A DNA stretch of 50,969 bases from DASPJQ01 sp035299065 (GTDB lineage Bacteria > Bacteroidota > Bacteroidia > Flavobacteriales_D > UBA2798). The stretch is taken from assembly GCA_035299065.1 (NCBI GenBank), contig DATGXI010000007.1:1-50969 (forward strand), in the 5' to 3' direction. The notes beneath the pieces were generated by a model. It made no database searches. It saw only the letters and a list, made by a program, of their open reading frames with translations, and had not been told where the DNA came from. Shown here in pieces: positions 8,364 through 16,517 of this stretch. The position numbers and the translations under genes were made by a program. The number at the start of each line of letters is the position of its first letter. The first letter of the stretch is position 1.

Positions 8364-10304
8364 CTAAGATCCCAATTTGGAGAGATTTTTCGAAATAATT
8401 CTCAAATCAGTAAACACTGAAAAATCACGTGCATAAATAATGTTGAGTTTTTCGCGCGTTAACTCGTTGTGTTTTATGTTATTATCGCTAAATGGATTTA
8501 ATATGCCGGGCTTAATTTTGGGCAAAAGTTTTGTGGATGCAATAGGGTAGTAGCCCACTAATGTTTTTTTACCAATTAAGGACATAAAAATATTTTTAAA
8601 ATAACCTTGTTTTCGCTCCTGGAACAAAATCAGAACTGGCGAAAAAACAAGGAAAATTAAGGACATGATCAGATCGTTCACCCGTTTAAAACGCCTGTTT
8701 TGTTTTGAATCAATGGCATTAATTTCAAGCATATAAAGTTCACCGCTGGTATTGACAGAATTACTTCCAATCAGAAACAAACTATCGGGTTGGGCAATTT
8801 TAAAATCCAGGTTTCGCTGGGTTATTTCCGACATGTATCGCATAATGTTTTGTGCTGAATTGTTTTGTGCACAAAAAATAATTTCATCAATTTTATAGAA
8901 GTGAATAAGTTCATTGAACTGGCTTAAATTCCCTTCAAAACCTTCGGGTAATTCTGTTTCCGAAGGAAAAACACGTTTTACTGACTCTGTTTTGATGTTT
9001 GTTTGCGATAATATATTTTCAACACGCTGGCATTCGGTTTCGTTACCTACAATAATAAATCGCTTTTTAAAGCTTTTCCCGAATTGGTAACCACTTACTT
9101 TTAAAAGATTTAAAACTAAACGTATAAACAACATGCTGATAAATGCCCATGCTGCGCCCGCCAATATCAACGACCGTGAAAATTGCCATTCTTTTGGCAG
9201 CAACGCATAAATTACCACCAGTAAAATACTTCCAACCGCAAGTCCTTTTAACATGCGTAAAGGCTTAAAGGGCTTATCGTACCCGCCAAAAAGCCATGTG
9301 AAACCCAGCCATATGAGAATATATGCAGGAAACGAAAGGTTAATGATTTGAGCAGGCCATGATATGTCGGTATACACAAAATAAAAATGCTCAATTAGTT
9401 TAAGCCCGCCAAAAATGGCAGCAGCATCCATTACGGGTATCCATATTTGCCTGATTCCTCTTGTAAAAAGTGCCATACCTGCCCTGAAATAGATGGCTGA
9501 CTTAATTAAAAAAGTAAACATTTTGGCATTTTTTTGCGAAAAATGCTTGCGCGCAAAAATGATCATGGCCTGGTAAAAAACAAACACATAATTCACACTT
9601 GATTTTTTTGTGCTTTCACCTTTGTAATGGATGATTTTGGTGTGCGGATAATAATAGTTTTTGTATCCGCCTTTTATAATACGATAACTTAAATCAATGT
9701 CCTCGCCATACATAAAAAAGGTCTCGTCCAGTAAACCAACTTTATCGAGGGTTTCTTTACGCATGAGCATAAATGCACCTGATAAAATTTCAATTTCATT
9801 GGTTTCGTTTTTGGATAGATGACCAAGGTAATAACGGTTGAATTTTTTTGAACGCGGAAACAGGCGGCTGAAACCAAAAATTTTATAAAATGCCACCCAT
9901 GGAGTAGGTAGCCCCCGCTTTGATTCAGGTAAAAAATTACCCTTGCCATCAATCATAAACACCCCAAGGCCTCCACCATCTTTATGCTCGTCCATGAAAG
10001 CAATTGTTTTTTCAAACGTGGTTTCTTCCACAATTGTATCAGGATTGAGCAATAAAAAATACTCTCCCTTTGCAATGCGCATGGCTTGGTTATTGGCTTT
10101 TGAAAAGCCTGTATTTACTTTGTTTTCGATAAGAATTACCTCTGGAAATTTGGTTTTTACCATTTCACACGAAGCATCAAATGAATTGTTGTCAACAACA
10201 ATAATTTCAGCACTGGTATTTTTCAGGGCGTTGCAAACCGAGTGAAGGCATTGCTCCAGGAAATATTCAACATTGTAATTTACTATTATAACCGATAGTT
10301 TCAC
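8364..10304 (-). CDS. GT2 glycosyltransferase fused to a degenerate sugar-transferase-like membrane domain
   Basis: A 646-residue fusion. Residues 1-230 are a family 2 (GT-A) glycosyltransferase of the rhamnosyltransferase type: VVDNNS at 36-41, NPD at 87-89 in the metal/nucleotide-sugar position, and FFMYGEDIDLSYR at about 195-205. After this come about five hydrophobic segments (about 285-400), a Rossmann-like stretch beginning RFIIVGNE, and a C-terminus resembling WbaP/PglC-type polyprenyl-phosphate sugar transferases (FKRVNDLIMSLIFLVFSPV; GKKTLVGYYP; LPKIKPGIL). The segment with the catalytic Asp-Glu and the KFRTM-like motif is missing, so this half is probably inactive or only a membrane scaffold. 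The start is GTG, directly abutting the recR stop. It likely acts on cell-surface polysaccharide at the inner membrane, with unknown sugar and acceptor. Confidence 0.85.
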   Translation of the reverse strand: MKLSVIIVNYNVEYFLEQCLHSVCNALKNTSAEIIVVDNNSFDASCEMVKTKFPEVILIENKVNTGFSKANNQAMRIAKGEYFLLLNPDTIVEETTFEKTIAFMDEHKDGGGLGVFMIDGKGNFLPESKRGLPTPWVAFYKIFGFSRLFPRSKKFNRYYLGHLSKNETNEIEILSGAFMLMRKETLDKVGLLDETFFMYGEDIDLSYRIIKGGYKNYYYPHTKIIHYKGESTKKSSVNYVFVFYQAMIIFARKHFSQKNAKMFTFLIKSAIYFRAGMALFTRGIRQIWIPVMDAAAIFGGLKLIEHFYFVYTDISWPAQIINLSFPAYILIWLGFTWLFGGYDKPFKPLRMLKGLAVGSILLVVIYALLPKEWQFSRSLILAGAAWAFISMLFIRLVLNLLKVSGYQFGKSFKKRFIIVGNETECQRVENILSQTNIKTESVKRVFPSETELPEGFEGNLSQFNELIHFYKIDEIIFCAQNNSAQNIMRYMSEITQRNLDFKIAQPDSLFLIGSNSVNTSGELYMLEINAIDSKQNRRFKRVNDLIMSLIFLVFSPVLILFQERKQGYFKNIFMSLIGKKTLVGYYPIASTKLLPKIKPGILNPFSDNNIKHNELTREKLNIIYARDFSVFTDLRIISKNLSKLGS

Positions 10305-10916
10305 CTAACGCACCTCCGCATTATAAGGTATACGGTTCATGAGTGAGCGACCCAATGAGATTTCATCAGCGTATTCAAGATCATCGCCAAAAGAAATACC
10401 ACGCGCCAGGTTTGTTACCGTAACATTTCTTTCTTTGAGTTTTTTAAAGATGAAAAAATTGGTTGTTTCAGCCTCAACGGTTGAGCTAAGAGCCAGAATA
10501 ACCTCTTTGGTTTCTTCTTTTTCAACCCGTTCAAGTAAGGGTTGAACATTTATATCAAACGGACCTAAACCTTCCATGGGTGAAATAAGTCCCTCAAGAA
10601 CGTGGTAAACTCCTGTAAATTGCAAAGTGTTTTCAATGGCATACAAATCACGTACGTTTTCAACCACACATATTATGTGTTGGTTTCTGCGGGTGTTGGC
10701 ACATATATCACATACATCCTGTTCGCACAGGTTAAAGCAGCGATTGCATTTTTTAAGTTCCTTAAGCCCGCTTATTTTCTCAGACAGCTCGGTAATTGAC
10801 TCATTTCCAAGTCGCAAAAGGTAAAAGGCATAACGCAACGCTGTACGTTTTCCCACACCCGGTAATTGAGAAAGGGCTTCAACGGCTTCGTTGAGTTTTT
10901 TTGAAGGAATTTCCAT
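10305..10916 (-). CDS. recR: recombination mediator protein RecR
   Basis: A 203-residue protein of normal RecR length. It acts with RecO (and RecF) to load RecA on SSB-coated single-stranded DNA during gap repair. The N-terminal helix-hairpin-helix (QLPGVGKRTALRYAFYLL, about 18-35) is followed by a four-cysteine zinc motif (CNRCFNLCEQDVCDIC, about 57-72) and a Toprim domain (ICVVENVRDLYAIE; EVILALSSTVEAE). The C-terminal Walker-like ISFGDDLEYADEISLGRSL is intact. The ATG abuts the methyltransferase stop upstream and its own stop abuts the glycosyltransferase GTG, so the three genes form one tightly packed unit. This linkage is probably transcriptional convenience rather than shared function. 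Confidence 0.97.
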   Translation of the reverse strand: MEIPSKKLNEAVEALSQLPGVGKRTALRYAFYLLRLGNESITELSEKISGLKELKKCNRCFNLCEQDVCDICANTRRNQHIICVVENVRDLYAIENTLQFTGVYHVLEGLISPMEGLGPFDINVQPLLERVEKEETKEVILALSSTVEAETTNFFIFKKLKERNVTVTNLARGISFGDDLEYADEISLGRSLMNRIPYNAEVR

Positions 10917-11684
10917 TTATTTTTTTGCAATATAAAGCAGGTCAAGGCACGACTCGCTTGCGGCTTCTGTATAAAAATCGCTTGTAGTTAAATCGCTTGT
11001 AAGGTTGGTATTGCTATTGAGTAATTTTTTTCGGTTTCTCCTGTTCATATAGTCATACGGCACTTGTAAAATTTGCCTTGGCAGCCACCATTGCATTTTA
11101 AAAACATCAAATCGCATAATTCGGTTAACCGATTCTTTGTTTTTTTGGTAATATTCCATGGCCTTGGGGCCAGCGTATACGCCATTTTTTTCAACCGATG
11201 AAAAATGTTTTGAGAGCCTGTCATACAGACTTTGAACCGTGTATTCGCGAATGTGCCATGGGTTACGGGCCAATGACATTTTAATATTGGGTGTTGTACA
11301 AAGAAAAATGCCACCTGGTTTAAGTACGCGGTGTATTTCCTTTACAAAAAGGTCGTCATTCTTAATGTGTTCAATAACCTGGAAACTAACTACGCAATCA
11401 AACGAGTTGTCATCAATACCTTTAAAAGGAGGTACTTCGGTTTGAATAAATTTTGTGTTGGGATAGCCTTCCAGTTTTTTTGGGTCAAAAACATACTTGT
11501 CAAGCATGGTGTAAGTTTCACATTTAGCAGAGAGTATGCGAAGTCCATAACCCTCGCCACTTCCTACTTCAAGGGTTTTGCCATGAACCTTACCCTGGGC
11601 AAATTGGTAGGCAAGTAAACTTCGTTGAAAAACGAAATTATCGGAAGCATCGGTATCGGAAACCCTTTCGGCAGTTTGAGCCAT
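10917..11684 (-). CDS. class I SAM-dependent methyltransferase
   Basis: A 255-residue cytoplasmic methyltransferase with the Methyltransf_11/UbiE-like fold. SAM-binding motif I is LEVGSGEGYGLRIL, and the post-motif region is FDCVVSFQVIEHIKND. The motif LKPGGIFLCTTPN follows, typical of small-molecule or glycan methylases. I chose the ATG at 11684 (MAQTAERVSD); an in-frame TTG at 11708 would add eight residues without clear support. It heads an operon with recR and a glycosyltransferase without intergenic bases, so a polysaccharide- or lipid-modifying role is plausible by context. The substrate cannot be read from the sequence. Confidence 0.85.
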   Translation of the reverse strand: MAQTAERVSDTDASDNFVFQRSLLAYQFAQGKVHGKTLEVGSGEGYGLRILSAKCETYTMLDKYVFDPKKLEGYPNTKFIQTEVPPFKGIDDNSFDCVVSFQVIEHIKNDDLFVKEIHRVLKPGGIFLCTTPNIKMSLARNPWHIREYTVQSLYDRLSKHFSSVEKNGVYAGPKAMEYYQKNKESVNRIMRFDVFKMQWWLPRQILQVPYDYMNRRNRKKLLNSNTNLTSDLTTSDFYTEAASESCLDLLYIAKK

Positions 11685-11963
11685 GTTTTTTGCGTTAAAG
11701 TGGGGCAAATTTACGATTGTGAAGGATATGAATTTTTTAAAAACTCAAAAAATAGGTTTTTTATTGCCCTGTTAATAAGATTCCCGAACGCTTCAACAGG
11801 TTGTTTTTGTAGTAAATCCAACAGGTTGCGGGGGTTCAGTTAAAAATAATTTGTAACTACATGAGTGTGTATTCATCTTTTTAATACATTTGCAGTCCTT
11901 TTAATGGCCGTAAAGCGTTGATAATCTTGATAATCAATGGATTACGGTCTTATTTGGATATTA

Positions 11964-12036
11964 GCCGAAGTAGCTCAGCTGGTAGAGCAGCTGATTTGTA
12001 ATCAGCTGGTCGGGGGTTCGAGTCCCTTCTTCGGCT
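11964..12036 (+). tRNA. tRNA-Thr (TGT)
   Basis: A 73-nt cloverleaf. The acceptor stem GCCGAAG/CTTCGGC is fully paired with discriminator T, the anticodon loop is TTTGTAA (anticodon TGT), and the T-loop is GGTTCGAGTCC. CCA is not encoded. It is the first tRNA of the cluster upstream of tuf. Confidence 0.96.
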
Positions 12037-12079
12037 CTAAAAGGGGAAATGTGAGAGGGAATTTGTTCATTGAAACAAT

Positions 12080-12162
12080 GGGGATATACCAGAGTGGCCA
12101 AATGGGGCAGACTGTAAATCTGCTGATTAACTTCTTCGGTGGTTCGAATCCATCTGTCCCCA
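12080..12162 (+). tRNA. tRNA-Tyr (GTA)
   Basis: An 83-nt class II tRNA with a long variable arm. The acceptor stem is GGGGATA/TGTCCCC (one G-T pair), discriminator A, anticodon loop CTGTAAA (anticodon GTA). CCA is not encoded. Confidence 0.95.
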
Positions 12163-12181
12163 CTTTGACAAAGCAATACAA

Positions 12182-12254
12182 GCGGGAGTAGCTCAGTTGG
12201 TAGAGCATCAGCCTTCCAAGCTGAGGGTCGCGGGTTCGAGTCTCGTCTCCCGCT
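12182..12254 (+). tRNA. tRNA-Gly (TCC)
   Basis: A 73-nt cloverleaf with acceptor stem GCGGGAG/CTCCCGC, discriminator T and anticodon loop CTTCCAA (anticodon TCC). CCA is not encoded. Confidence 0.96.
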
Positions 12255-12342
12255 CATAGTATTGAAAGAGGGAATTTTTTCCACTTTGCAAAGGGTAGTG
12301 ATCAGATCCCGGTTAATTCCGGGGTATTGACTAACAACAAAA

Positions 12343-12414
<72 letters not shown>

Positions 12415-12452
12415 CAAAGTACCCCTGAGATTGAAGAGAGGGGATACGGCAG

Positions 12453-12503
12453 TCCTGACGAAGCGGAGCTTGTCAGGATGCTGACAGGCAATAGCCTCGT
12501 CAG
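12453..12503 (+). other. two adjacent hairpins inserted in the tRNA-Thr remnant
   Basis: Hairpin 1 (12453-12478) pairs TCCTGAC-AAGC with GCTT-GTCAGGA around a GGA loop, with one bulged G. Hairpin 2 (12481-12503) pairs CTGACAGGC with GCCT-GTCAG around an AATA loop, with one bulged C. Both share the CTGAC/GTCAG base, so the unit resembles a REP-like or miniature palindromic element. It also lies 130 bp before tuf and could act as an RNA processing or termination structure. Confidence 0.6.
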
Positions 12504-12505
12504 CA

Positions 12506-12526
12506 TTCAATCCTGCTCAACAGCTC
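12506..12526 (+). repeat. 21-bp direct repeat, copy 2
   Basis: An exact copy of the tRNA-Thr 3' end, 111 bp downstream of the original. Only hairpin DNA and a partial tRNA duplication lie between, with no integrase or cargo. Confidence 0.9.
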
Positions 12527-12633
12527 TAAAACCTGCTTCCCCGGGTAAACAGGTAAAAGACAAGCAATATAGTTTGTCGAATTGAATTAGTAAATTGAAA
12601 AACAAATAAATAACAACTTAAATTAGACATACC

Positions 12634-13821
12634 ATGGCAAAAGAAACATTTGATCGTTCGAAACCACACGTTAACATTGGAACAATCGGACACGTAGACC
12701 ACGGTAAGACGACTTTGACAGCCGCTATTACGATGGTATTGGCTAACAAAGGTCTTGCTGAAAAAAGAGATTTCTCTTCAATTGACAACGCTCCTGAAGA
12801 AAAAGAGCGTGGTATCACAATTAACACTTCGCACGTTGAGTATGCAACTGCTAACCGTCACTACGCTCACGTTGACTGCCCAGGTCACGCGGATTATGTG
12901 AAGAACATGGTTACAGGTGCTGCCCAGATGGACGGTGCTATTCTGGTGGTTGCTGCAACTGACGGACCAATGCCACAAACACGTGAGCATATTCTTTTGG
13001 GTCGCCAGGTAGGTGTTCCACGTCTTGTTGTGTTTATGAATAAAGTTGATGCTGTTGACGATCCTGAGTTATTGGATCTTGTTGAGATGGAAGTTCGTGA
13101 TCTTTTAACTTTTTATGGTTATGATGGATCAAACACACCAATCATCAAAGGTTCTGCCTTAGGTGGTTTGAATGGCGATGCTAAGTGGGTTGCAACTATT
13201 GAACAATTAATGGATGCAGTTGATACATATATTGAATTGCCTTTACGTGATATTGATAAGCCTTTCTTGATGCCGGTTGAAGACGTATTTACGATCACAG
13301 GTCGTGGTACTGTTGCTACAGGTCGTATTGAAACAGGTATCTGTAACGTAGGTGAAGAGGTTGAAATTCTTGGAATGCAGGAATTAAAACTTAAGTCAAC
13401 CATTACAGGTGTTGAGATGTTCCGTAAACTATTGGATCGTGGCCAGGCTGGTGACAACGTAGGTTTATTGTTACGTGGTGTTGAGAAGAGTCAGATCTGG
13501 AGAGGTATGGTTATTGCGAAACCAGGTTCAATTACTCCACATACTGAGTTTAAAGCTGAGATTTACGTACTTAAAAAAGAAGAAGGTGGACGTCATACTC
13601 CATTCCACAATAAATACCGTCCTCAGTTTTACATGCGTACAACTGACGTAACAGGTGAAATTTTCTTACCAGAAGGTCGTGAAATGTGTATGCCTGGTGA
13701 CAACGTTACCATTACAGTACACTTGATCGTACCAGTAGCTATGGACAAAGGTTTGCGTTTCGCGATTCGTGAAGGTGGCCGTACCGTAGGTGCAGGACAG
13801 GTAATTGAAATTATTAAGTAA
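12634..13821 (+). CDS. tuf: elongation factor Tu
   Basis: A 395-residue EF-Tu that delivers aminoacyl-tRNA to the ribosomal A site as the GTP complex. The G1 motif GHVDHGKTT is at 18-26. Switch I RGITINTSHVEY, the G3 motif DCPGHADYVK, G4 NKVD and the domain II/III motifs (TGRGTVATGRIE, RPQFYMRTTDVTG) are all intact, and the length is normal. Codon use is strongly biased, as expected for a very highly expressed gene. It follows four tRNA genes and is closed by a strong terminator, with tRNA-Trp and secE beyond. That arrangement is conserved across Bacteroidota. Confidence 0.99.
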   Translation: MAKETFDRSKPHVNIGTIGHVDHGKTTLTAAITMVLANKGLAEKRDFSSIDNAPEEKERGITINTSHVEYATANRHYAHVDCPGHADYVKNMVTGAAQMDGAILVVAATDGPMPQTREHILLGRQVGVPRLVVFMNKVDAVDDPELLDLVEMEVRDLLTFYGYDGSNTPIIKGSALGGLNGDAKWVATIEQLMDAVDTYIELPLRDIDKPFLMPVEDVFTITGRGTVATGRIETGICNVGEEVEILGMQELKLKSTITGVEMFRKLLDRGQAGDNVGLLLRGVEKSQIWRGMVIAKPGSITPHTEFKAEIYVLKKEEGGRHTPFHNKYRPQFYMRTTDVTGEIFLPEGREMCMPGDNVTITVHLIVPVAMDKGLRFAIREGGRTVGAGQVIEIIK

Positions 13822-13831
13822 TTAAGAATAT

Positions 13832-13865
13832 AAAAGCATTGCCCTCAACCCTGGGCAATGCTTTT
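13832..13865 (+). terminator. rho-independent terminator after tuf
   Basis: A perfect 13-bp stem (AAAAGCATTGCCC paired with GGGCAATGCTTTT) with an 8-nt loop lies 10 nt after the tuf stop. The 3' arm ends in four Ts. It separates tuf from tRNA-Trp/secE, though some read-through would be needed if the tRNA has no promoter of its own. Confidence 0.88.
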
Positions 13866-13871
13866 AATAAT

Positions 13872-13942
13872 ACGGGTGTAGTTCAAGGGTAGAATATCGG
13901 TCTCCAAAACCGCTGATGGGAGTTCGAATCTCTCCACCCGTG
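13872..13942 (+). tRNA. tRNA-Trp (CCA)
   Basis: A 71-nt cloverleaf with acceptor stem ACGGGTG/CACCCGT, discriminator G and anticodon loop CTCCAAA (anticodon CCA). It is 23 nt before secE, its conserved neighbour in this phylum. Confidence 0.96.
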
Positions 13943-13965
13943 CTGCACCACTTATAAAATATAAA

Positions 13966-14190
13966 ATGGCTGGTTTTAAAGCATACATAGAAGATACCTA
14001 TAATGAGTTGGTTCACAAAGTGAGCTGGCCTACCTGGAAAGAATTACAGAATAGTGCTATCGTGGTATTGATTGCCGCTTTGCTTATTGCTGCTGTTGTT
14101 TTTGTTATGGACTTTGTTTTTGGTATCCGTCAAACAACGGGTTTCTGGAAAGGCATTTTAGGTTTTGTATACAGTATTTTTAATAAATAA
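13966..14190 (+). CDS. secE: preprotein translocase subunit SecE
   Basis: A 74-residue single-pass form of SecE, the inner-membrane subunit that clamps SecY in the Sec translocon. The amphipathic N-terminal helix (YIEDTYNELVHKVSWPTWKE) carries the conserved KVSWPTWKEL signature. It is followed by one transmembrane helix (about 28-50, SAIVVLIAALLIAAVVFVMD). The short single-TM length is typical of most bacteria outside the gammaproteobacteria. It sits directly between tRNA-Trp and nusG, as in most bacterial genomes. Confidence 0.97.
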   Translation: MAGFKAYIEDTYNELVHKVSWPTWKELQNSAIVVLIAALLIAAVVFVMDFVFGIRQTTGFWKGILGFVYSIFNK

Positions 14191-14208
14191 CCTTAGTACG
14201 TGAGCACG

Positions 14209-14760
14209 ATGACTGATATTTCAAAAAAGTGGTATGTAGTAAGGGCCGTTAGCGGTAAAGAGAAAAAAGTGCGCGAGTACATTGAGTCTGAAATTAACCG
14301 TATGGGTAAAAAAGAGGCAGTGGCGCAGGTTTTAATCCCAACCGAAAAAATTTACCAGATACGCAACGGAAAAAAAGTGAGCAAAGAGCGCAGCTTTTTT
14401 CCGGGATATATCCTCATTGAGGCAGAATTAACAGGTGAAATCTCTCACGCCATTAAAAACCTGCCAAATGTGATTGGGTTTTTGGGTGCTGAGCGTGGTG
14501 GCGACCCGGTTCCATTGAGGCCGGCTGAAGTGAACCGCATTTTAGGTAAAGTAGATGAAATGGTTGAGAATGGTGAAGACGTAGTAATACCATTCATTGT
14601 TGGCGAAACCGTAAAAGTAATTGATGGTCCGTTCAACAACTTTACAGGAGTTATTGAAGAGATAAATGAAGAGAAGAAAAAGTTAAAAGTGATGGTTAAG
14701 ATTTTTGGTCGTAAAACCCCACTTGAACTTAATTACATGCAAGTAGAAAAAGAAGCATAA
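14209..14760 (+). CDS. nusG: transcription termination/antitermination factor NusG
   Basis: A 183-residue protein that binds RNA polymerase and links it to Rho or the ribosome. The NGN domain begins KKWYVVRAVSGKEKKVREYI and includes FFPGYILIEAEL; the C-terminal KOW domain contains GETVKVIDGPFNNFTGVIEEI. I prefer the ATG at 14209 (MTDISKKW); an in-frame GTG at 14200 would add three residues and neither has a clear ribosome-binding site. It lies 18 nt after secE and 12 nt before rplK. Confidence 0.97.
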   Translation: MTDISKKWYVVRAVSGKEKKVREYIESEINRMGKKEAVAQVLIPTEKIYQIRNGKKVSKERSFFPGYILIEAELTGEISHAIKNLPNVIGFLGAERGGDPVPLRPAEVNRILGKVDEMVENGEDVVIPFIVGETVKVIDGPFNNFTGVIEEINEEKKKLKVMVKIFGRKTPLELNYMQVEKEA

Positions 14761-14772
14761 TTATAATTTACA

Positions 14773-15210
14773 ATGGCAAAGGAAATAACAGGCTTTATTA
14801 AATTACAGGTAAAAGGTGGTGCAGCCAACCCATCTCCTCCAATTGGTCCTGCACTCGGTTCTAAGGGTGTAAACATTATGGAGTTCTGTAAGCAATTCAA
14901 TGCACGTACACAAGATAAGGCAGGTAAAATTTTACCAGTGCTTATTACCGTGTTTAACGACAAGTCATTTGACTTCATCATTAAGCAACCACCGGTTTCA
15001 GCAATGTTGGCCGAGGTTTCTAAAGTGAAAAGTGGTTCAGCTGAACCTAACCGTAAAAAAGTTGGATCAGTTAACTGGGACCAGGTGAAGAAAATTGCAG
15101 AGGATAAAATGCCCGATTTAAACTGCTTTACCATACAAAGCGCCATGAGCATGGTTGCCGGTACAGCACGCAGCATGGGTATTACCGTAACTGGAAACAA
15201 ACCGTTTTAA
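14773..15210 (+). CDS. rplK: 50S ribosomal protein L11
   Basis: A 145-residue L11 that binds the GTPase-associated region of 23S rRNA. It shows the N-terminal proline-rich segment (KGGAANPSPPIGPALGSKG, residues 12-30), the thiostrepton-contact region, and the C-terminal rRNA-binding domain (AMSMVAGTARSMGITV). Length is normal. It is the first ribosomal gene after nusG and is followed by rplA after 13 nt, in the standard L11 operon order. Confidence 0.98.
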   Translation: MAKEITGFIKLQVKGGAANPSPPIGPALGSKGVNIMEFCKQFNARTQDKAGKILPVLITVFNDKSFDFIIKQPPVSAMLAEVSKVKSGSAEPNRKKVGSVNWDQVKKIAEDKMPDLNCFTIQSAMSMVAGTARSMGITVTGNKPF

Positions 15211-15223
15211 TTAATAATAAATT

Positions 15224-15916
15224 ATGGCAAGGCTAACGAAAAATCAAAAGGCAATTAATGCCAAATTTGATAGCACCAAGATCTATACATTGGCCGAAGC
15301 ATCAAAGATTGTAAAAGACATTACAACCACCAAATTTGATGCATCGGTGGATCTCGCGATCCGCTTGGGAGTTGACCCCCGTAAATCGAATCAAATGGTT
15401 CGTGGTATTGTTTCTCTTCCACATGGTACAGGTAAGGACGTAAAAGTTCTTGTTATTTGTACTGCTGACAAAGAGAAAGAAGCCAAGGATGCAGGCGCAG
15501 ATTACGTAGGGCTTGACGAGTATATCGAAAAAATCAAAGGTGGTTGGACTGACGTGGATGTGATCATCACAATGCCGTCAATTATGGGTAAAGTTGGTGC
15601 ATTGGGTAGGGTGTTGGGTCCACGTGGACTTATGCCAAATCCAAAAACAGGTACCGTTACCATGGATATTGCAAAAGCTGTTACGGACGTAAAGGCCGGT
15701 AAAATAGATTTCAAAGTTGATAAGACTGGAATCGTTCATGCTTCAATTGGCAAAGTTTCTTTTGATGCTTCCAAAATCAAGGACAATGCTAATGAACTAT
15801 TACAGACCCTTATCAAAGCTAAACCTTCAAGTGCAAAAGGTACTTACATGAAAAGTATTTTCATGTCAAGCACCATGAGTCGCGGAATTCAAATTGACGC
15901 GAAGGAATTTGCTTAA
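15224..15916 (+). CDS. rplA: 50S ribosomal protein L1
   Basis: A 230-residue L1 that forms the ribosomal L1 stalk near the E site. Diagnostic segments are VDLAIRLGVDPRKSNQMVRG, the central domain, and GRVLGPRGLMPNPKTGTVT (about 127-145), the family signature. In other bacteria L1 represses its own operon by binding the leader mRNA. I did not find an obvious mimic of the 23S L1 site in the 12-nt gap upstream of rplK. Confidence 0.98.
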   Translation: MARLTKNQKAINAKFDSTKIYTLAEASKIVKDITTTKFDASVDLAIRLGVDPRKSNQMVRGIVSLPHGTGKDVKVLVICTADKEKEAKDAGADYVGLDEYIEKIKGGWTDVDVIITMPSIMGKVGALGRVLGPRGLMPNPKTGTVTMDIAKAVTDVKAGKIDFKVDKTGIVHASIGKVSFDASKIKDNANELLQTLIKAKPSSAKGTYMKSIFMSSTMSRGIQIDAKEFA

Positions 15917-15947
15917 GAAGGAATAGTAAACATTTAAAACAAACAAA

Positions 15948-16481
15948 ATGAACAGGGATCAAAAAAATGCAGAAATAGCCCGTATAGCTTCCGAGCTTAA
16001 AGGCAGTCCTGTATTCTATTTGGCCGACACATCTACATTGACCGTTGAAGCTACCAATGCCTTGCGCAGAGACTGCCATAATGGAAATATAAAGATGCAG
16101 GTGGTTAAGAATACCCTGCTTAAGAAAGCCCTGGATTCGATTGAGGGAGTTGACTACAGTGAAATGTATTCAGCACTTCACGGACCAACGGCAATTTTAT
16201 TTGCAGAAACAGGAAATGGCCCGGCAAAACTGTTGAAGGAGTTCCGTAAAAAGAATCCTAAAATGGAAAAACCCAGCCTGAAAGCTGCTTATGTTGAAGA
16301 GAGTATTTATATTGGTGCAAACCAATTGGATGTTCTTGCAAGCATTAAGTCGAAGAACGAGTTAATAGGTGACGTAATAGCGTTGTTACAATCACCGGCT
16401 AAGAATGTTGTCTCAGCCCTTAAATCAAGCGGTGGAAAAATTGCAGGTATCGTAAAGACACTTGAAAGCCGTAACGCATAA
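15948..16481 (+). CDS. rplJ: 50S ribosomal protein L10
   Basis: A 177-residue L10 that anchors L7/L12 dimers at the ribosomal stalk base. The N-terminal rRNA/L11-binding domain (MNRDQKNAEIARIASELKGS, and LRRDCHNGNIKMQVVKNTLL) is followed by a C-terminal helix that carries the L12-binding sites. The gene is 31 nt after rplA, too short for the long L10 leader seen in Escherichia coli, and 36 nt before rplL. Confidence 0.97.
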   Translation: MNRDQKNAEIARIASELKGSPVFYLADTSTLTVEATNALRRDCHNGNIKMQVVKNTLLKKALDSIEGVDYSEMYSALHGPTAILFAETGNGPAKLLKEFRKKNPKMEKPSLKAAYVEESIYIGANQLDVLASIKSKNELIGDVIALLQSPAKNVVSALKSSGGKIAGIVKTLESRNA

Positions 16482-16517
16482 TTAAGTAATAGTAGAAACA
16501 ATTAAATAAAAACAAAA

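Larger units (their letters stand above)
12433..12526 (+). pseudogene. partial tRNA-Thr(GGT) 3'-half copy interrupted by a hairpin insert
   Basis: Bases 12506-12526 exactly repeat the tRNA-Thr 3' end (12395-12415). Upstream, CGGCAGT at 12447-12453 repeats the tRNA bases at 12389-12395, and GAAGAG at 12433 repeats 12381. The two parts would be contiguous in a tRNA T-arm but are here separated by about 52 bp. This looks like a duplicated tRNA 3' half with an insertion in the T-loop. It has no acceptor 5' strand or D-arm, so it cannot make a tRNA. Confidence 0.65.

Noticed and set aside
15917..15947. L10 leader autoregulatory RNA
   Set aside because: The rplA-rplJ gap is 31 nt and shows no stem structure.
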